From: Sporosarcina sp. ACRSL
Lineage (GTDB): Bacteria; Bacillota; Bacilli; Bacillales_A; Planococcaceae
Length of the DNA: 64,000 bases
NCBI RefSeq assembly: GCF_022346605.1
Contig: NZ_JAKRNT010000011.1
Coordinates: 103,210-167,209 of the forward strand
Reading direction: 5' to 3'
This document shows, one piece after another, positions 6,856 to 15,534 of the stretch (its first letter is position 1; every line of letters begins with the position of its first letter). Under the pieces are notes generated by a model, which made no database searches, had not been told where the DNA came from, and saw nothing but the letters and a program-made list of their open reading frames with translations. The translations under genes and the position numbers were made by a program.

Positions 6856-9800
6856 TTATTCAATAGCGTCAGCTGTTTCTTCTGCACTATCGTTTTCCAC
6901 AGTACCTTCTTCACTTTCTTCAACCGTTCCTTCTTTAGCCTCGTCCACTTCGTTCACTTGACCGAGATTAATGAACAGTTTTCCGTCCGCAAGCTTCCTT
7001 CTTTCATTTCCAAAAGCATCTACGACTTTCACTTCGACGCGTGCTCCGTCAGCTATGACGCCTAATGGAACAGTCCAGTAGCCGACGTAATGTCCTGGTG
7101 ATAATTCTTGCATCGGTAATTCGGTCGCATTCGTTATCTCTTTGTCTCCGAGATTCGTAAGAGGCATATGGATAACGTAAGTTGCTGTCAAACCTGGTTC
7201 ACTGTCGAATTCGAATTTAATGGATTTTCCAGTTACTAAATGGACATCTTGTTTCGGTGTCAAATTCGAAATCTCAGGTGCAGTATATTTCGCAGTGATG
7301 GAAATAGTTTTACTCTCTACATTACCGGCTGCATCCGTTGCAATGACAGTGATTTCATTCACGCCATCGTCCAGAAGGATCCGTTTAGAGTATGTGCCAT
7401 TTTCCGAAACAGCAGCTTTTTGGCCATTTACGGTTACAGATTCGAGATTAGCATCCGCTACTGTACCTTCTACTGTGACAGTTTCACGGTTGGTTCTATC
7501 ACCGTTTTTCGGGTTCGTAATCGTCAATTCCGGTTTCATCGTATCTAGCACGACTGTCACAGGGTCTGATGTTCCTGTCACACGTCCATCCAGTAAACCG
7601 ACAGCGGTAAATTCATTATCGCCTTCTGTCAGGACAGTTTGGAATGAGAATCTTCCATCATTCCCGATAACTACGGAGTCGACTTCTTCGCCGTTATTAC
7701 GAAGAGAGATTGTCGTTGTCGGTGATGCTGTACCTTCGATGACGATGTTTTCTTCATTCGTAACAGTACCCGTTTGAGGGGAAGTGATCATTGGTTTGGA
7801 CACTTCGAAGCTAACGCGTGCTCGAATCATATAGTTCCCTTCAGATGTAGGGGCAGGTGACCAAGAGCCGCCGACGAACTGGTAACTTCTTTTCGCGTTC
7901 GTTCCATTCTCATCTGTTGCGAGACCAGGGGCATACGGATTCGCTGCCGTTTGAATGTACACCATATAGAAGTCACCGTTCACGACGATATTGTGCTCTG
8001 TCAAATCAACGACAGTCCAGTCACCGTTCCGTTTCGCTTGTGCATCAATCGGTCCTGCAATTTTTTGTCCCGGAGCTCCGTTAGCACCCGTTGCATCCCA
8101 AACTTCAACAGCGAACGCAGTTCCGCCTGGTACAGGCCATTCAGTAGTCCAGAAACGGAATACACCTTCTGTGACAATTCCTGTATCATTGCCTTCCGGA
8201 AGAGACATTTTTACGGCCCAACCGTTGCCCGCATCGTAAAACGCCCGTGCGTTTTCGGCAGTTCCATCATCGTAGCCGATTTCTCCACCCGGATACGTGA
8301 AGAACGGTTCAAGTACGAAATCAAAAGTTGTTTGTCCGCCAATGTTGACGGTTGCCTCTTGGCCATGATAACCGCGTGCCACGACTTTCAACGTGTAGTC
8401 GCCTTCATATGCAGTAATTGCAAATTGTCCCGCTGCGTCCGTTTGGACAGGTGTGATGTTCGCATCTTCCATGAGAAGCAATGTCGCTCCTGCAATCGGA
8501 TGACCTGTAGACTGGTCTGTCACAGTTCCACTGATTGTTGCCTGAGGCATTTCTTCTAATGTGAAGTTGGCGCGAGTTGTTTGATCTGCATTGATTGTTA
8601 CGGATTGTGCTTGTGATTGGTATCCATATGCCTCTGCTTTTGCAGTAAATGTTCCCGCGCCGTGTATTAACGTATACGATCCATCAGCTGGATTTGTATA
8701 GACGGAGCGATTCGTCTCAAGGACATTCACTTGTGCACCCAATGGCAGAAGGAGAGGTGAGGCATTTCCTTCTTCAACAGGAGGTGCCGGCTCAACTTTC
8801 GGCATTACAGGCTTGATTGTTTTAGGATCGATCGGTGTTTCAAGTGCATCTTTTCCTTTTTCAATAATGAGATCTGGATTTTTCCCTTTGCCAGGTTTTA
8901 AGGCTTGAGGGCCATTTTGCTTTTCATTTTTCATTTTGTTATTTCCTGGAGTGATTGAGTTTGTGGCGGTTTGAGATTGATCGCTTAAAGCGACATCGTC
9001 AATATACCAGCCTTCCCTTACTACGCTTCCATCGGAGAATGCATTAAATCCGATGTAGACACGCTGACCGCTATAGGCAGATAAATCGACTTCCGCATCG
9101 ATCCAACCATTCGAAGCTCCTTGGATCATGAGTAGCTGCGTCCACTCTTGCCTATCCGTGGAAATGAAGACATGTCCATAATCCCAAGCTCTTCCTGTAG
9201 AGGACTGCTCGAAATTATGCCATTGTTTAAACTGCAAGTAAGCAGCACCTTCCGGAAGATCGACTGGAGGCATAACGAGAGTTGCATTCATATTGTTCTC
9301 ATACATTCCGGACAAATTCGTGGCATACACATTTTCGCCGGAAGCCGCGTTGCCAGGACCGGAAGTCGGTTTACCCCATTCCCAGCTGTTTTTATTTCCA
9401 AACGAAGTCCATCCTACCGGCAGTTGTTCAAAATCCTCGAAATAGCCGACGGTGATTCCTGGCTTGACAAGCACCGTGTATTCTTCGCTCGATACTTCAT
9501 TGTTTCCGAAGTCATTGATCACCCATTTATAAGTGAATGTTTCTCCGGAAATTTTATCGCCTGGAACAGTGACGCCAAACTCTCCGGATAGATAATCCCC
9601 GGACTTCCTCTCGGCGCTAATAGAGTTCCATTGACCATCGGAATTTACGTATTGGAATGTCACAGAGGAAATGCTGATATTATCCGTTACGTGAATTCGT
9701 AAATCCAAATCCATGCCAGCGTAAGTTTCTCTTGGGGCTGAATGTTCGAAAGTAGGCGGTTGATTGTCATCGCCTTGCTTCGTCACTTGGCCTTCAAGCT

Positions 9801-11346
9801 TTCCAAGTCCGCTCGCGATGGAGGAAACAGCTGCGTATGCATCTACAAGGCCATACCCATATCCGTGGTTAGGAGATGTAGGGTATGCACTGTCCGTCAA
9901 CGGCGTTGCCGTATTCAATAGGACTTGTTCCATTTCATCGACAGAAATATTTGCATTCACTTGTCGTAGCAATGCTGCCACTGCTGCAACATGAGGACCT
10001 GCCATAGACGTTCCATTCCAGCCGCCTTCATAGCCGCCGCCCGGTACGGATGAACGGATATTGACACCCGGTGCAGAAATATCAGGTTTTATTTCCTCGT
10101 AAGGTGAAGGTCCTCGAAGTGAGAAGCTTGCGACCCTATTGTTGATGTCTGTTGCACCCGTTGCAAAGGATTCCGGATAGTTCGCAGGTGCTGCGACCGA
10201 TCCAGCGCCTCCCGGATTCGATAAAGTTGTGTTACCAGCAGAAAACTCAGGGAAGATTTCAGCGGCACGCCAGTTTCTGACGACATCGCGATACCATTCA
10301 TTCAGACCTGCGCCACCGCCCCAAGAGTTATTGACAACATCCGGAGCCAAATCGACCCGAGCATTTCCGTTTGCGTCCGTAGGAGCTAGAATCCATTGGG
10401 CCGCAGCCAATAAATGACTATCTCTTCCTCCGCTAGCCGTGAATGCCTTAACGGCAATCCATTTCGCGCCTGGAGCGACTCCGATTTTGTTAGTCCCGTT
10501 CATGTCGCTTCCGACCATTGTACCCGTTACATGTGTTCCGTGCCCATTATCATCGTAAGGGGTTGTCCGACCAGCTGTTGCATCGAACCAGTTATAGTCG
10601 TGGTTCACTTCGCCTGTCACCGAGTTGTATCCCCGGTACTTTTCTTTCAATGCAGGATGATCCCATTGAACGCCGGTATCGATGCTTGCAACGACAGTAC
10701 CAGACCCATCGATTCCCATATCCCAAGCTTGAGGGGCGTTGACGCGCTCAATATTCCATTCGACGCTCGCTAGCTGCGAGTTCGGAACAACCGAATTTTC
10801 GATGATTGTCGTTTCGTTCAGTTGACGAATTTCATCCGGAAGGACTTTTTCAACTTCCTGGAAAGTAGCAATCACTTCTGCCACTTCCTTTGTCGCCGTC
10901 ACGGCCATGCCGTTGACGATGAAGTAGGAAGTAATGTCTTTCGCATTGCCGGCTGCCACTTGTTGTTCAAGATACTCCATGACATTTTGCTGAGTTTCAA
11001 GGGATGTCAATCGTAGTTCCGAAACGACAGCCGATCTTGTTAACATAACCGATTGTTTTCCGGAAAGATTTGCTTGGCTTGCCTGCTGCTTTGCCTGAGC
11101 AGCGACTTTTTCCGTATCAGCCTGTTCTTTGAACTTGACCAGAAAAGTGACCATGTCTTCTTCTTTGAAATTATCAAGCAATCGTTGGCTGACTTTTTCC
11201 TGAGAGAGTTCGTTCGAGCCTCGTAACGATTGATGCAGCTTGTTGTTTATCTCTGTACTTGCTGCCATCGCTGGTGTCGTCAATGAGACAACCATTAGGA
11301 GTGACGCTGCAACGCTGAATAACTTCATCTGCTTACGTTTCCTCAA
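6856..11346 (-). CDS. bpr: Secreted subtilase, bacillopeptidase F-like
   Basis: A 1496-residue secreted serine protease, close in length to B. subtilis Bpr (about 1430). The signal peptide ends at TTPAMA (residue 30 of the longer reading). An inhibitor-type propeptide (about 60-180) is followed by the S8 catalytic domain with Asp225 (SIDTG), His271 (NGHGTHV) and Ser449 (GTSMAGPH). Then come a MAM/immune-inhibitor-A-like module (about 640-790), carboxypeptidase-regulatory-type beta repeats (about 860-1020), a further beta domain, Ig-like modules (about 1190-1350) and a very acidic tail. There is no LPxTG anchor, so the enzyme is probably released. The start is moved from ATG 11352 to TTG 11346 because AAAGGAGG ends only one base before the ATG. 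Residue numbers use the ATG reading. Confidence 0.85.
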   Translation of the reverse strand: MRKRKQMKLFSVAASLLMVVSLTTPAMAASTEINNKLHQSLRGSNELSQEKVSQRLLDNFKEEDMVTFLVKFKEQADTEKVAAQAKQQASQANLSGKQSVMLTRSAVVSELRLTSLETQQNVMEYLEQQVAAGNAKDITSYFIVNGMAVTATKEVAEVIATFQEVEKVLPDEIRQLNETTIIENSVVPNSQLASVEWNIERVNAPQAWDMGIDGSGTVVASIDTGVQWDHPALKEKYRGYNSVTGEVNHDYNWFDATAGRTTPYDDNGHGTHVTGTMVGSDMNGTNKIGVAPGAKWIAVKAFTASGGRDSHLLAAAQWILAPTDANGNARVDLAPDVVNNSWGGGAGLNEWYRDVVRNWRAAEIFPEFSAGNTTLSNPGGAGSVAAPANYPESFATGATDINNRVASFSLRGPSPYEEIKPDISAPGVNIRSSVPGGGYEGGWNGTSMAGPHVAAVAALLRQVNANISVDEMEQVLLNTATPLTDSAYPTSPNHGYGYGLVDAYAAVSSIASGLGKLEGQVTKQGDDNQPPTFEHSAPRETYAGMDLDLRIHVTDNISISSVTFQYVNSDGQWNSISAERKSGDYLSGEFGVTVPGDKISGETFTYKWVINDFGNNEVSSEEYTVLVKPGITVGYFEDFEQLPVGWTSFGNKNSWEWGKPTSGPGNAASGENVYATNLSGMYENNMNATLVMPPVDLPEGAAYLQFKQWHNFEQSSTGRAWDYGHVFISTDRQEWTQLLMIQGASNGWIDAEVDLSAYSGQRVYIGFNAFSDGSVVREGWYIDDVALSDQSQTATNSITPGNNKMKNEKQNGPQALKPGKGKNPDLIIEKGKDALETPIDPKTIKPVMPKVEPAPPVEEGNASPLLLPLGAQVNVLETNRSVYTNPADGSYTLIHGAGTFTAKAEAYGYQSQAQSVTINADQTTRANFTLEEMPQATISGTVTDQSTGHPIAGATLLLMEDANITPVQTDAAGQFAITAYEGDYTLKVVARGYHGQEATVNIGGQTTFDFVLEPFFTYPGGEIGYDDGTAENARAFYDAGNGWAVKMSLPEGNDTGIVTEGVFRFWTTEWPVPGGTAFAVEVWDATGANGAPGQKIAGPIDAQAKRNGDWTVVDLTEHNIVVNGDFYMVYIQTAANPYAPGLATDENGTNAKRSYQFVGGSWSPAPTSEGNYMIRARVSFEVSKPMITSPQTGTVTNEENIVIEGTASPTTTISLRNNGEEVDSVVIGNDGRFSFQTVLTEGDNEFTAVGLLDGRVTGTSDPVTVVLDTMKPELTITNPKNGDRTNRETVTVEGTVADANLESVTVNGQKAAVSENGTYSKRILLDDGVNEITVIATDAAGNVESKTISITAKYTAPEISNLTPKQDVHLVTGKSIKFEFDSEPGLTATYVIHMPLTNLGDKEITNATELPMQELSPGHYVGYWTVPLGVIADGARVEVKVVDAFGNERRKLADGKLFINLGQVNEVDEAKEGTVEESEEGTVENDSAEETADAIE

Positions 11347-11393
11347 TTCCATTCCTCCTTTTGTTTTTAACCGCTCCCTTTGTATAAGCCAAA

Positions 11394-11446
11394 GAAAAAA
11401 ACACCCGATGCCCCCTTCCTCTTAATCGTTCAGGTTCTCTTGGTGT
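11394..11446 (-). promoter_or_regulatory. Possible leader hairpin with U-run before bpr
   Basis: On the minus strand ACACC (from 11446) can pair with GGTGT just before seven to eight T residues (11400-11394), a weak terminator-like structure inside the bpr leader. The long loop has no clear extra stem. A possible -10 (TATAAT) lies on the minus strand near 11478, and I see no good -35. Confidence 0.25.
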
Positions 11447-11479
11447 CGGAAACTCCGTATCTGGCTGTCTATCAATATT

Positions 11480-11831
11480 ATACATTCATAAAATGTTGAT
11501 AAAAAGCTAAATCGTCCGACTAGTTAAAAAATAATAGTAAGTAACTAACTAGGAGATGACTGGAATGAGAATTTATTCGTGTTTCATAAATGGTTGTGAA
11601 TTGTCAAGTTTAAAATAGAAATGCTGTTGTTATAAGGTTTATATTGCTGTTTAGTATGAGAGAGGTTTGCTATGAAGAAAAAAGGAGGGAAGGGGATAAT
11701 GATAAGGTCCTATTTTGAGAAGTAATTGGATATTATTTATTTATAAAGTATTGTATTTTAGGTATTATTCAATAGAATTGATTATGTTGAAAAAATAGGG
11801 AAAATGATTCTATAAATTTTCCCAAGTCGCC
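11480..11831. other. AT-rich intergenic stretch without clear genes
   Basis: About 350 bp much richer in A and T than its surroundings. I see only very short ORFs with passable ribosome binding sites (17-20 codons, for example near 11565 and 11671). None looks conserved or is followed by a terminator. No repeat family from the rest of the window enters it. Confidence 0.4.
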
Positions 11832-11871
11832 CATAAAAAAGAAGCCGATAACTTCTCCCGGCTTCTTTCTC
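11832..11871. terminator. Terminator-like hairpin
   Basis: GAAGCCG (11841-11847) and CGGCTTC (11859-11865) with T-rich flanks on both strands (AAAAAA to the left, TTTCT to the right). It could stop transcription from either side. Confidence 0.6.
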
Positions 11872-11965
11872 TGTGCTTTTGTATTCGTCTAGACTCCGGG
11901 CGCTAGCCACTCGGGTCATAAGTCAAAGCTACTGCGTGGCAAAGAAATTGCTAATTCCATTCTTG

Positions 11966-12024
11966 CTCGCAACGCTGCGCTTGTGCTCGCAAAAGCCGTT
12001 CTCCGTAACGGCTTTCGCTTTTGT
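11966..12024 (-). repeat. Family R2 hairpin repeat
   Basis: AAAAGCCGTT (11991-12000) and AACGGCTTT flank CTCCGT, and the left flank GCTCGCAACGCTGCGCTTG resembles other R2 copies near 18220-18280, 26235-26290 and 63345-63401. Read on the minus strand it forms a terminator-like hairpin just after the small gene at 12028-12228. Confidence 0.6.
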
Positions 12025-12027
12025 AGG

Positions 12028-12228
12028 TTATCTCGGATTCTTATGGATCCTTTCTTTCCGTAAATCCTCTTTCATGTCATCCAAGTTTATTGTATCTACT
12101 GTTTGCATATCTTCATGCATGTCGAATAGGCTAATGCGATTCGCTGAAGGGATCCCTTCAGGATGATCTACATAAAGGAACTTGCTTGTTTCGTCATCAT
12201 CCGGAGTGGAGCGCTTTTCATTGTCCAT
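12028..12228 (-). CDS. Small acidic protein of unknown function
   Basis: A 66-residue, strongly acidic protein with no membrane segment and no known motif; the middle reads HPEGIPSANRISLFDMHED. The start at ATG 12228 is preferred over ATG 12231 because GGGAGG then has about six bases of spacing. A terminator-like R2 hairpin follows its stop. It is well separated from its neighbours and is probably expressed alone. No function can be given. Confidence 0.55.
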   Translation of the reverse strand: MDNEKRSTPDDDETSKFLYVDHPEGIPSANRISLFDMHEDMQTVDTINLDDMKEDLRKERIHKNPR

Positions 12229-12310
12229 CATATACCTCCCTATACGTTTCCTTTTAGGATTCGCAAGATCATTGAATATATGCGCAAAAGGGTTATTGCA
12301 ATAAGGGTTT

Positions 12311-12427
12311 TTAGCGTCTTCTGATTGGGGCTTTAGTCTTTTCTTTATTCGCCAACATCTTTCGGACTATAGGATAAACGACTGGCGCCCATTTAATAGC
12401 TGTTTTGATTAATCTTCTAAAATTCAT
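12311..12427 (-). CDS. Very small basic protein (38 residues)
   Basis: A short ORF from ATG 12427 to TAA 12311, preceded by AAGGGGCG at a good distance. The product starts MNFRRLIKTAIKWAPVVYPI and ends KTKAPIRRR. It is a short amphipathic or hydrophobic helix with clusters of Arg and Lys, so it may sit on the membrane or bind nucleic acid. I believe similar small basic proteins are common in Bacillales, but I cannot name a function. Confidence 0.5.
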   Translation of the reverse strand: MNFRRLIKTAIKWAPVVYPIVRKMLANKEKTKAPIRRR

Positions 12428-12636
12428 GTCATTCGCCCCTTATTCACTGTTTTCTTTAATTTGCCCTTTCTTGACATGAAGTAAACAAAATTCATCTCTT
12501 CTATGATTGTCTTATTATGCGAATCAAGTTCTTGTTTGCCATCTTCTCTTCTCTTTTTTTAAAAAAATGTTTGAATTTAAAAGTTTTTGGACAAGACTGT
12601 TTGAAATTGGCAAGAAGAGAGGAGCAATATTACTTG

Positions 12637-13392
12637 ATGAAGTTGAAAATGATTGTGCTGACCACAATTATGACACTCTCATTTAGTGTTGTGATTGAAG
12701 CATCTACATTAGGTCTAATAGAGAATGAAGAGATAGCGTTTACTACTGAAGCGGAGATAACTTATGATACTATTCCTTTCTTTGATATTTGGGAAAATGT
12801 ATTTCCGTTATTTTATCCGCCACTCGATTTATTAAAGAAAGAAACGACTATGTACACAGTTGAGGAAGGTGATAACCTATTCCGAATCGCCTTAAATCAC
12901 GGTATGACATTGGATGAATTAATGAGTTTAAATAATTTAGATGATCATGTAATCTATCCGGGTGATGTGTTGACAATTAGCGGAGAGAATGATGAAAAAA
13001 TCGCTCTGTCAAAGACCGTTAAAGTTGCTGCAGTCACGGAGGAATCGATTCCGAAAGAGCCTGCATACAACTCGTCGGTCACAAGTCCGCCAGCAAGTGA
13101 AGGAAAGGAGTTTACTGTGACGGCAACTGCGTATACGGCATATTGTACAGGTTGTTCGGGGACAACTGCGTATGGATTAGATTTACGGTCTAACCCAGAT
13201 CAGAAAGTGATTGCGGTAGATCCAAAACTCATCCCCCTTGGAACGAAAGTTTGGGTAGAAGGTTATGGGGAAGCCATAGCAGGAGATGTTGGAAGTGCCA
13301 TTAAAGGACATAAAATAGACGTGTTCATCCCGACGTATGAAAGTGCAATGGAGTGGGGCGTAAAAAAAGTGAAAATCAAAATAATCGAGTAG
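12637..13392 (+). CDS. Secreted LysM plus 3D-domain cell-wall protein
   Basis: A 251-residue exported protein. The signal peptide (about 1-25, ending VVIEAST) is followed by a linker, a LysM peptidoglycan-binding domain (about 75-120: YTVEEGDNLFRIALNHG...VIYPGDVLTI), a Ser/Pro-rich linker and a C-terminal 3D domain (about 165-251). The 3D domain shows the family's three aspartates (VIAVDPKLIPLGTKVWVEG, AGDVGSAIKGHKIDVF) and resembles the catalytic domain of YocH/Sps/Rpf-type wall hydrolases. It probably cleaves or remodels peptidoglycan. The start at ATG 12637 is chosen over the longer frame because GAGAGGAGC is well placed and a proper signal peptide follows. Confidence 0.8.
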   Translation: MKLKMIVLTTIMTLSFSVVIEASTLGLIENEEIAFTTEAEITYDTIPFFDIWENVFPLFYPPLDLLKKETTMYTVEEGDNLFRIALNHGMTLDELMSLNNLDDHVIYPGDVLTISGENDEKIALSKTVKVAAVTEESIPKEPAYNSSVTSPPASEGKEFTVTATAYTAYCTGCSGTTAYGLDLRSNPDQKVIAVDPKLIPLGTKVWVEGYGEAIAGDVGSAIKGHKIDVFIPTYESAMEWGVKKVKIKIIE

Positions 13393-13401
13393 TGAATATA
13401 A

Positions 13402-13446
13402 AAGATGAACGGTAAGGGGAAAATCCTTTACCGTTCATCTTTTTTA
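13402..13446. terminator. Bidirectional terminator between the wall protein and N-acetyltransferase genes
   Basis: AAGATGAACGGTAAGG pairs with CCTTTACCGTTCATCTT and has T/A runs on both sides. It serves two convergent genes. Confidence 0.85.
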
Positions 13447-14184
13447 TATGTTGATTCCGAATGAGTCCAACAGAACGGCTTTTTTTTCTTCTGCAGAAAG
13501 GAATCTTGAACGTGCGATTCCATGATTGACAATCGTCAACTCCATGTCTTTTAACGTAATTCTTCCTGTAGGTGTCGCTTTTGTAACAATATCAACATGC
13601 GTGAATGTCGATTCTGGAGAGACTTGATTGAATACGCAACCTTCATGGAAATCAACTAGCTGCTTTGGAGTGATTGAAAACTTGTATAATGGGCGTGACT
13701 CGCCATTCCGGTTTCTAATCAGTTCAAATTCGTCCTCCCCGGATTGCTGTATGGAATATGTGCCGTTAATATCTGTTTGTGGGGAGCCGTTTAAAGGAAT
13801 CGGGACAATAGTAGAATCCCCAAATCCGACATCGACGAGATAAGGTTCATCCATATGGACGATGATGGCCGCATGCGTTTCCGGCTTTGCCCAATGCCCA
13901 TTCGGCCGATAGACAGTGGCGGCGATGAGGGTGGCATCGTAACCTAACGATTCCAAAAGCCAATGGAATAAACCGTTCAATTCATAACAATAGCCGCCTC
14001 GATTGCGCACGACGATTTTTTCGTATATCGAATGTAGATTCAAATAGATCGGAACCCGGCGAATGACATCGAGGTTTTCAAAAGGGATTTCGGTCATATG
14101 CAGGCTTTGCAAGTCCTTCAATTGCTGTAGGGAAGGTTGCTCGCGAACCGCATGGAAACGGTCAAGGTATTTTTCAATATCCAT
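13444..14184 (-). CDS. Arylamine N-acetyltransferase (NAT)
   Basis: A 246-residue enzyme of the NAT family, which transfers acetyl from acetyl-CoA to arylamines or related substrates. The catalytic Cys lies in VRNRGGYCYELNGLF (near residue 70), the His in THAAIIVHM and the Asp in LVDVGFGD. The length is slightly shorter than the typical 260-280 residues. It stands alone between a terminator shared with the wall protein and another minus-strand operon. The natural substrate in Bacillales is not known; detoxification is a general inference. Confidence 0.85.
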   Translation of the reverse strand: MDIEKYLDRFHAVREQPSLQQLKDLQSLHMTEIPFENLDVIRRVPIYLNLHSIYEKIVVRNRGGYCYELNGLFHWLLESLGYDATLIAATVYRPNGHWAKPETHAAIIVHMDEPYLVDVGFGDSTIVPIPLNGSPQTDINGTYSIQQSGEDEFELIRNRNGESRPLYKFSITPKQLVDFHEGCVFNQVSPESTFTHVDIVTKATPTGRITLKDMELTIVNHGIARSRFLSAEEKKAVLLDSFGINI

Positions 14185-14237
14185 CGTATCAGCCTCCTAA
14201 CAATTAGAAATAGTATAACATTGTTATCACGTTGACT

Positions 14238-14270
14238 GAAAATAAGCCACTGCGAAGTTTGCAGTGGCTT
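14238..14270 (-). terminator. Terminator of the amidohydrolase operon
   Basis: GCCACTGC and GCAGTGGC around a 7-base loop, followed on the minus strand by TTATTTTC. It ends about four bases after the amidohydrolase stop. Confidence 0.75.
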
Positions 14271-14273
14271 TCA

Positions 14274-15521
14274 TTATGCTGTTAAGTCTTTTTCTATTTT
14301 TCCGCCTTTGATAACGACTTGGATGTTATCGTTATTTGCAAGGGAATGGATATCTTTAAGTGGATCACCTTTCACAATGATAATATCCGCTAACTTTCCA
14401 GCTTCCACGGTTCCGACTTGGTTCTCCCAGCCTAAACATTCGGCGGCTGTTTTTGTCGAGGCGACAATCGCATCCATTGGGCTCATGCCTGCATCCACCA
14501 TCAATCCCAATTCGCGAAGATTCGTCCCGTGCTTCATGACACCCGCGTCAGTCCCCATTGCGATTTTAACGCCTGCCTTGTAAGCCTTTTGGAAGCTTTC
14601 AGTATGTTGTTGAATGACTTCCTTCGATTTTTGGACAGCTGTTTCGGGCATTCCCGTATCCGCGGCAGTTTCCAAAACAGCGACAGGAGCAAGGAGCGTC
14701 GGAACAAGGTATGTCCCGTTTTCAAGCATCAGTTCAATTGCTTCGTCGTCAATGAAGATGCCGTGTTCAATAGAATGGACTCCAGCGCGGACCGCGTTTT
14801 TAATCCCTTCCGCACCCTGCGCATGGGCCATGACCTTAACACCTTTACGGAAACGCCCTTCTTCTACGATAACTTTCAATTCTTCGAAGGAAAACTGAGT
14901 GAATTCAGGATGGTCGGTTGCGCTCAATACACCGCCAGTCGCATGCACCTTTATAACTTCAGCGCCAGCGCGAAGCATTTCACGTGTTTTTTTGCGCACC
15001 TCTTCCACTCCATCGCATACCCCGTTCGGCATGCCCGGGTAAGGGGAAGGCAACAAGTCGATTACATTGCCGGAAACCGTATAGCCATCGCCATGACCGC
15101 CGGTAATTGTCAAAGCGTTAATGCTGAGCTGAAGACGTGGTCCAGGAATAAGGCCTTCTTCGACTGCTTTTTTTACGCCTAAATCTGTGCCGAGGGCATC
15201 CCGCACAGAAGTGACCCCCGCATCCAACGTCGCTTTCAAGTATTGTGCCGCCTTATAATACATAAATGAAAAAGGAGTTGCCAATCGTTCATGCACCGGT
15301 GAGTATTCCAACATCATATGGACGTGTGTATCAATGAAGCCTGGAAGGATCGATCCGCCCGCTGCATCGATGACTTGTTCATCGCCTGTTGCTGCATAAT
15401 TACTTTCATCGCCGACATACACGATTTTATCTCCTTCAATGACGACGATCTCGCCATTCTTCGGTTCTCCTCCGTTTCCATCAATCAGTGATCCATTTCG
15501 AATAATCGTTTTTGTCATCAT
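14274..15521 (-). CDS. Metal-dependent amidohydrolase (imidazolonepropionase/Xaa-Pro dipeptidase-like)
   Basis: A 415-residue TIM-barrel amidohydrolase. Metal ligands are visible as HVHMM (near residue 66), the Lys in VIKVHATGGV, His in MAHAQG and SIEHG, and Asp in MGTDAG. The family includes secreted and cytosolic prolidase-like enzymes and imidazolonepropionase; here there is no signal peptide, so it is cytosolic. It is preceded by a 13-bp gap and GGAGGGG, and lies in one operon with a membrane transporter, which suggests that the transporter imports or exports the substrate or product. The second ATG codon (15518) would have better spacing. Confidence 0.75.
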   Translation of the reverse strand: MMTKTIIRNGSLIDGNGGEPKNGEIVVIEGDKIVYVGDESNYAATGDEQVIDAAGGSILPGFIDTHVHMMLEYSPVHERLATPFSFMYYKAAQYLKATLDAGVTSVRDALGTDLGVKKAVEEGLIPGPRLQLSINALTITGGHGDGYTVSGNVIDLLPSPYPGMPNGVCDGVEEVRKKTREMLRAGAEVIKVHATGGVLSATDHPEFTQFSFEELKVIVEEGRFRKGVKVMAHAQGAEGIKNAVRAGVHSIEHGIFIDDEAIELMLENGTYLVPTLLAPVAVLETAADTGMPETAVQKSKEVIQQHTESFQKAYKAGVKIAMGTDAGVMKHGTNLRELGLMVDAGMSPMDAIVASTKTAAECLGWENQVGTVEAGKLADIIIVKGDPLKDIHSLANNDNIQVVIKGGKIEKDLTA

Positions 15522-15534
15522 GTACCCCTCCGAA

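Noticed and set aside
7220..10773. Many forward ORFs opposite the large protease gene
   Set aside because: Mirror frames of a long GC-balanced gene. The minus strand has signal peptide, catalytic triad and terminator; the forward ones have no motif or ribosome binding site.
11884..11965. Stretch TCTAGACTCCGGGCGCTAG and following as a tRNA or structured RNA
   Set aside because: No cloverleaf or clear stem set could be drawn; it appears to be degenerate repeat sequence next to an R2 copy.
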